The translations under genes and the position numbers were made by a program. Below, piece after piece: positions 15,598 to 24,838 of a DNA stretch of 64,000 bases. The notes under the pieces were generated by a model that had not been told where the DNA came from, searched no databases, and saw only the letters and a program-made list of their open reading frames with translations. The stretch is from Clostridia bacterium (GTDB taxonomy: Bacteria > Bacillota > Clostridia > Lachnospirales > Lachnospiraceae): positions 180,931 to 244,930 of the forward strand of contig CAJTFE010000002.1 in assembly GCA_910575725.1 (NCBI GenBank). The letters are read 5' to 3'. Numbering within the stretch: position 1 is the first letter of the stretch; every line of letters starts with the position of its first letter.

Positions 15598-16776
15598 TCA
15601 TCCAACAACAATCAATTCCGCCGTCTCAACCGCCTCATCCACCATAGCGTCAATCTTCTCCGAAAGCTTCAGCTCCGACTTCCGGATCACTGCGGCATTC
15701 GGCTTCGTCACCGGATGCTTCGCCACAAAAATCGTACAGCAATCCTCAAAGGGCTGAATCGAAGTCTCAAAGGTATCAATGCGCTTAGAGATCGTCACGA
15801 TATCCTCCTTATCAAAAGCAATCAAAGGCCGGAAAACAGGCATCGTGCACACCTCATTGGTAGCCGCCAGGCTCTGCACCGTCTGGCTGGCCACCTGCCC
15901 GATGCTCTCCCCGGTGATAAGCCCCAAAGACCCGGTCTTCTCGGCAATCCGCTCGGCAATCCGCATCATATACCGCCGCATAATAATCGTCAGCTCCTCA
16001 TGGGGGCATTTCTCATAAATATAAAGCTGAATCTCTGTAAAATTCACCACATACAGATAAACAGGCCCTGCATACCGGGCAACCTTAGCCGCCAGATCCA
16101 CCACCTTCTGCTTCGCCCTCTCGCTGGTATAAGGCGGCGCATGAAAATACACCGCGTCAATCTTCACGCCGCGCTTGGCCACCATATACCCGGCCACCGG
16201 ACTGTCAATCCCGCCGGAAAGCAGCAGCATAGACTTGCCGTTGGTTCCAACAGGCATTCCCCCTGGCCCGGGAATCACATCGGAATAGAGATAGATCCGC
16301 TCCCGGATCTCCACATAAAGCATCAGCTTTGGATGATGCACATCCACCTTCATCCCCGGGAAGCGCTCAAGAATCCGCCCTCCAAGCTGTGCGTTTATCT
16401 CCATAGACTGCAGCGGATACGTCTTGCGCGCCCTTCTGGCGTGAACCTTAAAGGTTTTATCGCATTCCCCGTAACAGGAGCCCAGATACTTCACAACCTC
16501 CTCTGCCAGACGCTCGAAGCCCTCGTCCTCCAGAATCACAACCGGGCAGATTCCCACGATTCCAAACACCCTTTTTAAGGCCTCCACCGCTTCCTCAAAG
16601 TCATAGTCTCCCTGGGCTTCCACATACATCCGCCCCTGCTCCTTTGTCACAAGAAAGGAACCCTCCACGTCCTTTAAGGCATGGCGGATCTGTGCCAACA
16701 GGGCATTTTCAAACAGATATCTGTTTTTCCCCTTAATTGCAATTTCTCCATATTTAATCAAAAACGCTTTGAACAT
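15598..16776 (-). CDS. thiI: tRNA 4-thiouridine synthase ThiI
   Basis: 392 residues without the C-terminal rhodanese domain, the usual Firmicute form. N-terminal ferredoxin-like and THUMP domains (about 1-165), then the PP-loop ATPase with SGGIDSPVAGYMVAKRG. A conserved cysteine lies in EVCTMPVFRPLI. It activates uridine 8 of tRNA and accepts sulfur from the cysteine desulfurase encoded 40 bases upstream, a common pairing in Firmicutes lacking the rhodanese domain. Confidence 0.95.
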   Translation of the reverse strand: MFKAFLIKYGEIAIKGKNRYLFENALLAQIRHALKDVEGSFLVTKEQGRMYVEAQGDYDFEEAVEALKRVFGIVGICPVVILEDEGFERLAEEVVKYLGSCYGECDKTFKVHARRARKTYPLQSMEINAQLGGRILERFPGMKVDVHHPKLMLYVEIRERIYLYSDVIPGPGGMPVGTNGKSMLLLSGGIDSPVAGYMVAKRGVKIDAVYFHAPPYTSERAKQKVVDLAAKVARYAGPVYLYVVNFTEIQLYIYEKCPHEELTIIMRRYMMRIAERIAEKTGSLGLITGESIGQVASQTVQSLAATNEVCTMPVFRPLIAFDKEDIVTISKRIDTFETSIQPFEDCCTIFVAKHPVTKPNAAVIRKSELKLSEKIDAMVDEAVETAELIVVG

Positions 16777-16816
16777 ATACCGCTCCTTCTTTCCCTGTTA
16801 TATCTTCCCCTGCATC

Positions 16817-17971
16817 TCAATGCCTTCGAAACCTGCGGAGCATAGGAAGCAGCTCTCCCAAGGCCCCCAGGCAGTAAGAAATCTCATCCTCCGTAGTAAA
16901 TTCACTGAAGCTGAAACGAAGGGTTGAATCAAGCAGCTTTTCTTTTATCCCCATGGCCTTTAACGTCCCACTGACTGAGGGATGGTTGGAAGCGCAGGCC
17001 GATCCGGAAGAAACATAGATCCCCCGTTCCTCCAGGGCATGGAGAAGCACTTCGCTGCGCACCCCCTCAAAGCTGACGCTGACAATATGAGGCGCGCCCT
17101 CCTCCCCTGCCTTTCCGTTGACCGCCGTTCCCTCAAGCTCTGATACGCCTTTTACAAACTGCTCCTTTATCCGGTAAAGCCGCTCTCTCTTTTCCTCAAG
17201 GTTTGTATAAATCTCTCTTACAGCCTCCCCAAAGCCTGCGATTCCCGGCACATTCTCCGTACCAGGGCGGAGATCCTTCTGCTGGCCGCCTCCATAGAGG
17301 AGGGGACGTATCTTCACGCCCTCTCCCGCATAGAGCAGCCCCATTCCCTTGGGGCCGTGAATCTTATGGCTGCTCACAGACAGCAGATCCACATGCAGCT
17401 TCTTTGGGTGAATCACATATTTTCCAAAAGCCTGGACTGCGTCCACATGGAACAGTATGGGCTTTTCCCTGTTTTTCAAAAGCCTGCCAATCTCTGCTAT
17501 GGGCTGCAGGGAACCCACCTCGTTATTTACATACATCACGGAAACGAGAATCGTGTCCGGACAGAGGGCCTCCTCCAAATCTGCAAGACGGACGACGCCG
17601 TAAGAATCTACCGGAAGATAGGTGATCCGAAAGCCCTGCTCACTCAGATACTTCATGGCCTGCAGTACGGCCGGATGTTCGATGGACGTGGTAATCAGAT
17701 GCTTCCCGGCCCTCTGATTGGCAAAGGCACAGCCTATGAGAGCCAGGTTATCGCTCTCTGTGCCTCCCGATGTAAAATACAGCTCCTTTTCCTGAACCTT
17801 CAGACTGCCGGCCAGGATCTTTTTCGCTTCCCGGATCGCCTGCTCTGCTTCCACCCCTTTGCAGTGAAGGGAGGAGGGATTGCCGTAATCCTCCGTCATA
17901 AGGCGGCACATCTTCTGGGCCGCCTTATGATAGCAGCGGGTGGTAGCGGAATTATCCAAATATACTTCCAT
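16817..17971 (-). CDS. Cysteine desulfurase (NifS/IscS type) partner of ThiI
   Basis: 384 residues, PLP enzyme: start MEVYLDNSATTRCYHKAA, cofactor lysine in SVSSHKIHGPKGMGLLYAG and active-site cysteine in SSGSACASNHPS. It takes sulfur from cysteine and, by position next to thiI, most likely feeds tRNA 4-thiouridine synthesis (NifZ/IscS-type role). The same promoter probably serves both genes. Confidence 0.93.
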   Translation of the reverse strand: MEVYLDNSATTRCYHKAAQKMCRLMTEDYGNPSSLHCKGVEAEQAIREAKKILAGSLKVQEKELYFTSGGTESDNLALIGCAFANQRAGKHLITTSIEHPAVLQAMKYLSEQGFRITYLPVDSYGVVRLADLEEALCPDTILVSVMYVNNEVGSLQPIAEIGRLLKNREKPILFHVDAVQAFGKYVIHPKKLHVDLLSVSSHKIHGPKGMGLLYAGEGVKIRPLLYGGGQQKDLRPGTENVPGIAGFGEAVREIYTNLEEKRERLYRIKEQFVKGVSELEGTAVNGKAGEEGAPHIVSVSFEGVRSEVLLHALEERGIYVSSGSACASNHPSVSGTLKAMGIKEKLLDSTLRFSFSEFTTEDEISYCLGALGELLPMLRRFRRH

Positions 17972-18025
17972 GCTTCTTTTTATTTCCTTTCTTACTTGAA
18001 GTCCGTGTCATTGCAGGATGGAACT

Positions 18026-18775
18026 TCACTCCTCTTCCTCACGTTCCAGAAGATAAGCCAATACCGAAATCAAAGCCATTCCCGCCGTCTCTGTACGCAG
18101 AATCCGCTTTCCAAGGGTGACAGGCTCTGCCCCTGCTTCTATGGCCGCCCGGACCTCGCTTTCCTCAAAGCCGCCCTCCGGCCCGATAAAGATCCCCACA
18201 GACTGCCCAGGCATAATGGAGGAGCACACTTCCCTTGTATGCTCTATTCCCCGGGCAAGCTCATAGGGAATCAGACAGACATCCAGATCCGCCGCTTCCG
18301 CAAGGGCCTGGGAAAAGTCTGTAACTGCCCCGATCTCCGGCACAATGCCCCGTCCGGACTGCTTGGCCGCACTCTCGGCGATCGCCGTCCACCGCTTTCT
18401 CCTTAACTGCTCTTTCTTTGCGTCCAGCTTTACCACCGTGCGCTTTGTCTGTACCGGAACAATTCTGACCGCTCCCAGCTCCACGCATTTCTGAATAATA
18501 AATTCCAGCTTGTCCCCTTTGGGAAGGCCCTGGAACAAGGTGATCCGGGAAGGCAGCTCGGCATTCCCGCCAAGGCGCCACATAATGGAGGCCGTGACGG
18601 ACGTATCGGCGATATCCGTAAGCTTACAGCGGTATTCCTTTCCCTGCCCGTCGCTTACAAGAACCTCCTCGCCGGGGCGCATCCGCAGCACATTGCGGAT
18701 ATGATTCACGTCGGATCCTGTGATTCTGATTTCCTTTTCTCCAATCTGAGACGGTTCTGTAAAAAAATGATGCAT
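18026..18775 (-). CDS. rsmE: 16S rRNA m3U1498 methyltransferase RsmE
   Basis: 249 residues, SPOUT methyltransferase. N-terminal PUA-like domain (HHFFTEPSQIGEKEIRITGSD) and C-terminal knot with IGPEGGFEESEV and VTLGKRILRTETAGM, the family signature. It methylates U1498 of 16S rRNA. It lies directly after prmA, the usual pairing. Confidence 0.95.
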   Translation of the reverse strand: MHHFFTEPSQIGEKEIRITGSDVNHIRNVLRMRPGEEVLVSDGQGKEYRCKLTDIADTSVTASIMWRLGGNAELPSRITLFQGLPKGDKLEFIIQKCVELGAVRIVPVQTKRTVVKLDAKKEQLRRKRWTAIAESAAKQSGRGIVPEIGAVTDFSQALAEAADLDVCLIPYELARGIEHTREVCSSIMPGQSVGIFIGPEGGFEESEVRAAIEAGAEPVTLGKRILRTETAGMALISVLAYLLEREEEE

Positions 18776-18820
18776 AAACGCTCCCTTTTTCCTTGTATGA
18801 ATCTATTTCCATTCCGGCTG

Positions 18821-19777
18821 TCAGGGCTTCCTGGCCGTCACGGAAACCCACTCTCCCTGATAAGTTACCTCCAGCACCTCGAAGCCGCACTCCCTCACGG
18901 TCTTTACCACCAGTTCTTCCTTGTCGTCAATGATACCGGAGGTAATATAGATTCCGCCGGGCTTTAAGTGCTTAAGGACTACGGGAGTCAGAGGGACGAG
19001 AACCTCCGCCAGAATATTTGCAACAACGATATCATAGCATTCATACCCGGCCCAATCCTGCACCTCTTGATCGTCAATGATATTTCCAATCCGCAGTTCA
19101 AAGGAGTCTGGGTCTATGGCGTTTGCCTCCAGATTCTCTCTTACGGCATCTACGGCACAGGGATCGAGATCCGTTCCCTTTGCCTTCTCTGCCCCAAGCT
19201 TCAGGCTGATAACGGACAAAATGCCGCTTCCCGTTCCCACGTCCAGAAGTACTGTGTGATCCGTAAGGTGCTTGCGGATCTGGCGGATGCACAGCTGTGT
19301 GGTCTCGTGCATTCCCGTGCCGAAGGCCGTCCCCGGATCAATCTGGATCAGCAGCTTGTCCCAATCCTCCGGCTTCGTCTCTTCCCAGGAGGGCTTTATC
19401 AAAATATCGTCTACATAAAACTGGTGAAAGTATTCCTTCCAGTTGTTGATCCAGTCCTTGTCCTCCGTCTCGGAGGATGTGATCGTACCCTCTCCGATTG
19501 ACAGCCCCCAGGTCTGTATTTCCTTCAATCCGGCCCTTACCCGGTCAAGCACTTCAGCCTGATCCATTTCCGGCTCCAGATAAAAGCTGATATAAGCTAC
19601 GCCGTCATCCTCCGGCATATCCGGAAGGATATCCACAAACATCTGCTCCTTGTCACGCTCTGAGAGGGGCACCTTATCTTCAATCTCGATTCCCTCAATG
19701 CCTGCTTCCATCATCATATTGCTGATGATATCTTCTGCCTCCGTTGTGGTTTTTAAGGTGTATTTCTTCCATTTCAA
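18821..19777 (-). CDS. prmA: Ribosomal protein L11 methyltransferase PrmA
   Basis: 318 residues. N-terminal substrate domain starting MKWKKYTLKTTTEAEDII, SAM-binding motif LLDVGTGSGILSVISLKLG, and VVANILAEVL as the catalytic NPP-like region of the PrmA family. It trimethylates ribosomal protein L11. The gene leads an operon with rsmE, the cysteine desulfurase and thiI. Confidence 0.95.
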   Translation of the reverse strand: MKWKKYTLKTTTEAEDIISNMMMEAGIEGIEIEDKVPLSERDKEQMFVDILPDMPEDDGVAYISFYLEPEMDQAEVLDRVRAGLKEIQTWGLSIGEGTITSSETEDKDWINNWKEYFHQFYVDDILIKPSWEETKPEDWDKLLIQIDPGTAFGTGMHETTQLCIRQIRKHLTDHTVLLDVGTGSGILSVISLKLGAEKAKGTDLDPCAVDAVRENLEANAIDPDSFELRIGNIIDDQEVQDWAGYECYDIVVANILAEVLVPLTPVVLKHLKPGGIYITSGIIDDKEELVVKTVRECGFEVLEVTYQGEWVSVTARKP

Positions 19778-19890
19778 TGTCTGTCACCTCATTGTCTTGT
19801 TTTTATATTCCAATACTGCCCCAGGTGTGTTGCTGGGCACGGAACGGACAGTAACGTATTTTTCGCTCCCCTTACCATAACATAAATGCT

Positions 19891-20829
19891 TCAAATCAAC
19901 AAGTCTTTCTGCAAAGAACAAATTGCCCTGGGAATCCGCTCTATCATATCCCTTGGCAGCATCCCGAATTCTCCCAGCTCTTCCTTTGCCAGATCTCCTG
20001 CGTATCCGTGAAGCCACGCGGCCAGTGCGGCCGCCTTTACCGGCTCCATCCCCTGTCCCAGCAGGGAGAGGATCATTCCGCCTAAGACATCGCCGCTTCC
20101 GCCCTTTGCCATTCCGCTGTTCCCGGTGGAATTAACAAAAACAGTCCCGTCGGGAGCCGCCGTCACCGTATCGGGCCCTTTTAACACCAGAATGCAGCCT
20201 GTCTCTGCCGCAAATGTCTCCGCAGCCCGGATCCGCTCCTGCATCCGCTGCTCCCGGACTGCGGGGGCGTCCTTCTCTCCTTTTTCCAGACTGCCGCCCA
20301 GGTAAGCGAACTCTCCCTCGTGGGGCGTCAGAATCGTCACCCGGCCCTTTTCTCCCCTGGCTTTTAAGAGCTCTTTGTGATTCCGGATCCCGTAGAGGGC
20401 GTCGGCATCCAGCACCATGGGAATCTCTGACTGCTCCAGGAGACGCTTAAGCAGAATCACATGCTCCTGGCTTCTTCCAAGCCCCGGCCCGATCAGCCCG
20501 GCATCGCAGGCATTCAGCCGCTCCAGAATTTTGAAATAGGCTTCTCCTGTGATCATGCCTTCCCGATCCGGCAGGGGGTAAGGCATGGCCTCCAGACACA
20601 TCGCCGCCGTTATGGGATATATTTCCCGGGGAACTCCCACGCAGACAAGGCCGCTTCCTGTCCGGGCCGCAGCCAAAGCCGCCAGAACCGGAGCGCCGGT
20701 AAGCCCGACGCTTCCTCCCGCGACACAGACCTTTCCAAAGGTGCCCTTGTGCCCGTCCCAGGGACGCTCCGGCAGAAAGCCTGCCGCCTCTTCCTTTGTA
20801 ACTTTAAGCGCCTGTCCCGGTAATCTCAT
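19891..20829 (-). CDS. nnrD: ADP-dependent NAD(P)H-hydrate dehydratase
   Basis: 312 residues from MRLPGQALKVT, with GGAGGTG six bases upstream. Ribokinase-like fold: GTFGKVCVAGGSVGLTGAP, GLIGPGLGRS, LTPHEGEFAYL and SGMAKGGSGDVLGG. It repairs hydrated NAD(P)H. Only the dehydratase (YjeF C-terminal) domain is present; the epimerase domain often fused to it is absent and must be encoded elsewhere if present. Confidence 0.93.
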   Translation of the reverse strand: MRLPGQALKVTKEEAAGFLPERPWDGHKGTFGKVCVAGGSVGLTGAPVLAALAAARTGSGLVCVGVPREIYPITAAMCLEAMPYPLPDREGMITGEAYFKILERLNACDAGLIGPGLGRSQEHVILLKRLLEQSEIPMVLDADALYGIRNHKELLKARGEKGRVTILTPHEGEFAYLGGSLEKGEKDAPAVREQRMQERIRAAETFAAETGCILVLKGPDTVTAAPDGTVFVNSTGNSGMAKGGSGDVLGGMILSLLGQGMEPVKAAALAAWLHGYAGDLAKEELGEFGMLPRDMIERIPRAICSLQKDLLI

Positions 20830-20874
20830 GCCCTGCACCTCCTCTTCCATTACCTTTTCTCATTCTTTCCGTTC

Positions 20875-21273
20875 TTACTTCTGTGCAAGATAGGGCAGGC
20901 TGTTTTCATCCTCATAGTAATACCAGTCTCTGCCGCATATCTTTGCCGGATGTTCTTTGTCGTCCTTTGGAATGAAAATCTCCTTGTCGCAGCAATCCTG
21001 CTTTGTTGTAAAAAGTACGTGGTGATGGGGCTTGTTGTCCTGGAAGAACCATTCCTCCCAGGGGTGATCCTTTAAAAGCTCCTCTTGGGGAACTGCATGA
21101 ATAACGTAGTGGGAACGGATTCCCTCCTTCATACAGGTGATTTTCTGCCAGGAGTAGGATGCATAGACTTCCATAAGCTCCCTGGACAGTCCTCCAAAAA
21201 TCTCGTCATAACCGTAGCCCAGCTCTTCCAGGGCCTGCCTGATTCCCAACTGCTCCATTTTTTCTTTCAGCAT
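20875..21273 (-). CDS. Conserved-looking hypothetical protein
   Basis: 132 residues, soluble, acidic, with no signal peptide. I do not recognise the family. Visible features: an amphipathic N-terminus (MLKEKMEQLGIRQALEELGYGYDEIF), a histidine cluster HHHVLFTT near residue 84, an adjacent QDCCDKEIF cysteine pair and many aromatic residues at the C-terminus. The ATG has a purine-rich leader. It lies 45 bases upstream of nnrD on the same strand and is probably co-transcribed. Confidence 0.7.
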   Translation of the reverse strand: MLKEKMEQLGIRQALEELGYGYDEIFGGLSRELMEVYASYSWQKITCMKEGIRSHYVIHAVPQEELLKDHPWEEWFFQDNKPHHHVLFTTKQDCCDKEIFIPKDDKEHPAKICGRDWYYYEDENSLPYLAQK

Positions 21274-21370
21274 GGTATGTTTCTTCCTTTCTCTTGAATT
21301 TTTTACTGTTCTTCCTAATCTGATTTTAATTCATCCGGCGGCTTTGCGCAATCGCTGTTGAAAAAATTTA

Positions 21371-21399
21371 TGGAAACATAGATTCTTTCATGCTATACT
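21371..21399 (+). promoter_or_regulatory. Predicted promoter of rqcH
   Basis: TGGAAA (21371-21376) and TATACT (21394-21399) with a 17-base spacer; the -10 is extended (TGCTATACT). The start codon is 30 bases downstream with AAAGGAG before it. Confidence 0.65.
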
Positions 21400-21428
21400 G
21401 TTAGCATTCAACAGGAAAGGAGTTTCAC

Positions 21429-23168
21429 ATGGCATTTGACGGCATTACGACTGCAAGTCTGCGGGCAGAGCTTTCCAAAGCCCTTGTAGGCGGGCGGATC
21501 TCCAAGATCGCCCAGCCGGAGGCAGACGAGCTTCTTTTAACTATAAAAAATAACAAAAACCAGTACCGGCTTCTCATCTCCGCTTCCGCAAGCCTGCCCT
21601 TACTCTATCTCACCGAGAGCAGCAAGCCAAGCCCTATGACAGCGCCGGGCTTCTGCATGCTCCTGCGCAAGCACTTAAACGGAGGGAAGATCACAGATAT
21701 CCGTCAGCCCTCCCTGGAACGGATTATCCAGTTTGAGATCGAACACTTAAACGAGCTTGGTGATCTCTGCCGCAAGCTGCTCATCGTGGAGCTTATGGGA
21801 AAGCACAGCAACCTCATCTTCTGCAAGGAGGACGGAACGATTCTGGACAGCATCAAGCACATATCCTCCGCTGTCAGCTCCGTCCGGGAAGTGCTCCCGG
21901 GGCGCGCCTATTTTATTCCGGCCACACAGGAAAAGCTGGATCCTCTCACGGTCCCGGAGGAGCTTATGCTTGAAGCGGTCTGTGCAAAACCCCTGCCTCT
22001 TGGCAAGGCCCTTTACACCACCCTCACCGGATTTTCTCCCGTGATGGCAGAGGAGCTGTGCCACAGAGCCCTTCTGGATTCCAACAGCCAGCCCCAGACC
22101 CTTACAGCGAACCAGAAGGAGATGCTGATGCATCAGCTTTCCCGTGTCTTAACGGATATACGGGAGGAACGGTTTGCCCCCCAGATCCGCTTCCGGGGAA
22201 AAGAGCCCGTGGAATTTGCCGCCCTTCCCCTAACGGTATATGAGGAGCTTGAAGCACAGTCCTTTGAGAGCATCTCCGCCCTTTTAGAGACCTACTACGC
22301 CTCCAAAAATGCCATCACCCGAATCCGCCAGAAATCTTCGGATCTCCGGAAAATCGTACAGACTGCCCTGGAACGCAGCCGCAAAAAGTACGATCTCCAG
22401 TCGAGACAGCTCAAAGACACGGAAAAACGGGAGAAATACAAGATTTACGGGGAACTGCTCCACGCTTATGGCTACAACCTGGAGGAAGGCGCCAGGTCTT
22501 TGGAGGCTCTCAGCTACTACACCAACGAGACCGTTACCATTCCATTGGATCCTCAGCTGAGCGCCCAGGAGAACGCGAAAAAATATTTTGACAAATACGG
22601 CAAGCTGAAGCGGACTTATGAGGCCGTCACGGAGCTTCTTGCAGAGACCGCAAAAGAGACGGCCCACCTGGAATCCGTCAGCCAGGCCCTTGACATTGCC
22701 TTGTCAGAAGCGGATCTGGTGCAGATTCGCGAGGAGCTGATGGAATCCGGCTATATCCGCAAGCGTAGAACCCAGGATAAAAAGCCGAAGATTACCTCAA
22801 AGCCCTTTCACTATCTCTCCAGCGACGGCTTTCATATCTATGTGGGAAAAAACAATCTCCAGAACGACGAGCTGACCTTCAAATTCGCCTCCGGCAATGA
22901 CTGGTGGTTCCACGCCAAGGGAACGGCCGGCTCCCATGTAATCTTAAAAAGTGAAGGACAGCAGGTGCCGGACCGGGCTTTTGAGGAAGCCGGCCGTCTG
23001 GCTGCTTACTACTCCAAGAACCGGGAAGGGGAAAAGACAGAGATTGATTATGTAGAGAAAAAGCATGTCAAAAAACCGGCCGGAGCCAAACCGGGCTTTG
23101 TGGTTTACTATACAAACTATTCCCTGGTCATTGACTCCGATATCTCTGGACTTACTTTGTTAACATAA
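21429..23168 (+). CDS. rqcH: Rqc2/RqcH-like NFACT protein, ribosome quality control
   Basis: 579 residues. NFACT-N domain starts MAFDGITTASLRAELSKAL. A long charged coiled-coil middle (about residues 280-420) is followed by the NFACT-R domain with GNDWWFHAKGTAGSHVILKS. RqcH binds stalled 50S subunits and adds C-terminal alanine tails; older annotations call it a fibronectin-binding protein. The conserved acidic-Arg pair of NFACT-N appears here as LERIIQFEIE, with Glu in place of the usual Asp. Single gene with its own promoter. Confidence 0.93.
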   Translation: MAFDGITTASLRAELSKALVGGRISKIAQPEADELLLTIKNNKNQYRLLISASASLPLLYLTESSKPSPMTAPGFCMLLRKHLNGGKITDIRQPSLERIIQFEIEHLNELGDLCRKLLIVELMGKHSNLIFCKEDGTILDSIKHISSAVSSVREVLPGRAYFIPATQEKLDPLTVPEELMLEAVCAKPLPLGKALYTTLTGFSPVMAEELCHRALLDSNSQPQTLTANQKEMLMHQLSRVLTDIREERFAPQIRFRGKEPVEFAALPLTVYEELEAQSFESISALLETYYASKNAITRIRQKSSDLRKIVQTALERSRKKYDLQSRQLKDTEKREKYKIYGELLHAYGYNLEEGARSLEALSYYTNETVTIPLDPQLSAQENAKKYFDKYGKLKRTYEAVTELLAETAKETAHLESVSQALDIALSEADLVQIREELMESGYIRKRRTQDKKPKITSKPFHYLSSDGFHIYVGKNNLQNDELTFKFASGNDWWFHAKGTAGSHVILKSEGQQVPDRAFEEAGRLAAYYSKNREGEKTEIDYVEKKHVKKPAGAKPGFVVYYTNYSLVIDSDISGLTLLT

Positions 23169-23202
23169 ATCTAAAGATTTTCTTAATACTGCTTTCTGAT
23201 TC

Positions 23203-23231
23203 TTGCATTTTGGGACAAGTATGCTTATACT
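23203..23231 (+). promoter_or_regulatory. Predicted promoter of the SH3-repeat protein
   Basis: TTGCAT (23203-23208) and TATACT (23226-23231), 17-base spacer, extended -10 (TGCTTATACT). A leader of roughly 110 bases precedes the ATG at 23351. Confidence 0.7.
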
Positions 23232-23350
23232 GGGAATAGTATCCTTTTATATTCAAGACGAAAAATATGTCGTAATCGTGTTCCATTGGGGACACAAAAG
23301 CCAACAAAAGGATTCCTTGATAAAAACCGAAGATAACAGGGGGTATTTTT

Positions 23351-24706
23351 ATGTCAACAAAATCAATCCGTAAGCAAGGCAGAAGCTTTCTTACCATACT
23401 GCTGATGCTTGCCTTATTCTTAACGCCGCTGGGACCGGGACTTTGCTCCCAGGCTGCCCGGGCGACGGGCACTGTGAAAAACCGTATCTTAAACGTCCGT
23501 TCCTCCGCCTCAACCAGCTCTTCCATTGTGTGTAAGCTGACCCAGGGCACCAAGGTCACCATTCTCTCCGACACTACGGGAGACGACGGCCTCAAGTGGT
23601 ACAATGTATACTTTGCCTACAACGGAGACGCAAAGGAAGGCTATGTGCGCGCCGATCTCGTCAATGTATCGGGCGCTGTTCTTGGCAGTTCCTCCGGAGG
23701 AAATACCTCCTCCAATACGCCGGCAGGTTCCGGCTCCACCCGTTACGTGAAGCCGCCTGTAGCCATTATACGAACCTACGCTTCCACCAATGCCGATATC
23801 CGTTCCAGGCTGGAAAAAGGCTCCAGCGTGACCGTCCTCTCCTCCAAGACAGGATCTGACGACGGAAGAACCTGGTATAAGATATCCTTTACCAAGAACG
23901 GCTCCGCCATGGACGGCTATATCCGGGGCGATCTCCTGGTTGACACCAATCCCGGCGGCACCGGCTCCACTTCCACCGATGTGTCCGGCACCCGGTACAT
24001 CAATACAGACAGCGCCCGGATACGCACCTACGCTTCTCCAAATGCCGATATCCGCTCCGGCCTTCCCAGGGGAACACAGGTTACGCTGATTTCTTCCAAG
24101 ACAGGAGACGACGGCGCTGTCTGGTATAAGATCTCCTACACGGAGAACGGGAGCCGCTTAACAGGCTATGTCCGCTCGGATCTGCTAAGCTCCGACAAGC
24201 CCGGCTCCGATTCTTCCGGCGGCTCCTCCGGAGGCGCTGCCAATACGCCTGCCACAGTAAAGCCTGCCGTGGCCAACATCCGTACCTATGCTTCCACCAG
24301 CGGAGACATCCGTTCCAAGCTTCCGGCCGGCACCAGCGTCACCATCCTTTCGGAGACCACCGGTTCCGACGGACGGAAATGGTATCAGATCTCTTATACC
24401 CATAACGGTGCGGCTCTAAAGGGCTATATCCGCAGCGACCTTGTGACCTTGGGCGGCACCACAGGCGGTTCCTCTTCCTTGGGGAATTCCTCAGGCTCCA
24501 ATTCCAATAACAATTCGTCTGCAGTAGCCGAGGTACGCACCTATGCTTCACCCTACGCAGACATCCGGGCCACCCTGGCCAACGGCTCAAAGGTGACTAT
24601 CCTAAAGGAGGTAACGGGAGAGGACGGACAAAAGTGGACGAAAATTTCCTTTACCCAGGATAACAAAAAGATAGAGGGCTATATCCCTTCCTCCATTATA
24701 AAATAA
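23351..24706 (+). CDS. Secreted protein with five bacterial SH3 repeats
   Basis: 451 residues. Signal peptide with hydrophobic stretch SFLTILLMLALFLTPLGPGL and a likely cleavage site after SQAARA. Five SH3_3-type domains follow at about residues 38-95, 128-185, 207-265, 296-355 and 392-450, joined by Ser/Gly/Thr/Asn-rich linkers. Domains two to five open with the same phrase (IRTYAS or VRTYAS). Bacterial SH3 domains usually bind cell wall peptides. No catalytic domain, LPXTG or membrane anchor is seen, so it may be a wall-binding or matrix protein. GGGGG precedes the ATG. Confidence 0.9.
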   Translation: MSTKSIRKQGRSFLTILLMLALFLTPLGPGLCSQAARATGTVKNRILNVRSSASTSSSIVCKLTQGTKVTILSDTTGDDGLKWYNVYFAYNGDAKEGYVRADLVNVSGAVLGSSSGGNTSSNTPAGSGSTRYVKPPVAIIRTYASTNADIRSRLEKGSSVTVLSSKTGSDDGRTWYKISFTKNGSAMDGYIRGDLLVDTNPGGTGSTSTDVSGTRYINTDSARIRTYASPNADIRSGLPRGTQVTLISSKTGDDGAVWYKISYTENGSRLTGYVRSDLLSSDKPGSDSSGGSSGGAANTPATVKPAVANIRTYASTSGDIRSKLPAGTSVTILSETTGSDGRKWYQISYTHNGAALKGYIRSDLVTLGGTTGGSSSLGNSSGSNSNNNSSAVAEVRTYASPYADIRATLANGSKVTILKEVTGEDGQKWTKISFTQDNKKIEGYIPSSIIK

Positions 24707-24743
24707 GACAGGGATCTGTATTCACGGATACCTGCAAATAGGA

Positions 24744-24785
24744 AAGCGCATGTCATCCAAAACCGGCTGACATGCGCTTCTTTTA
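24744..24785 (+). terminator. Intrinsic terminator after the SH3-repeat gene
   Basis: 12-bp perfect stem (24744-24755 with 24768-24779) followed by CTTTT. Confidence 0.85.
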
Positions 24786-24816
24786 AAAAGGGGCTGCTGC
24801 AAAGGCAGCACCCCCC
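24785..24816 (-). terminator. Intrinsic terminator of the phospholipase C-like gene; family C palindrome
   Basis: On the minus strand GGGG-T-GCTGC pairs with GCAGC-A-GCCCC, followed by TTTTT. The sequence GGGGCTGCTGCAAA recurs at other gene ends in this window (28572-28601, 31835-31915, 61120-61140). Confidence 0.7.
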
Positions 24817-24838
24817 TCTCTCTCATTTCAATCTCTTT

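Noticed and set aside
23700..24700. Regular repeats resembling a CRISPR array
   Set aside because: The repeats are in frame in a coding sequence, about 85-95 codons apart, and encode SH3 domains.
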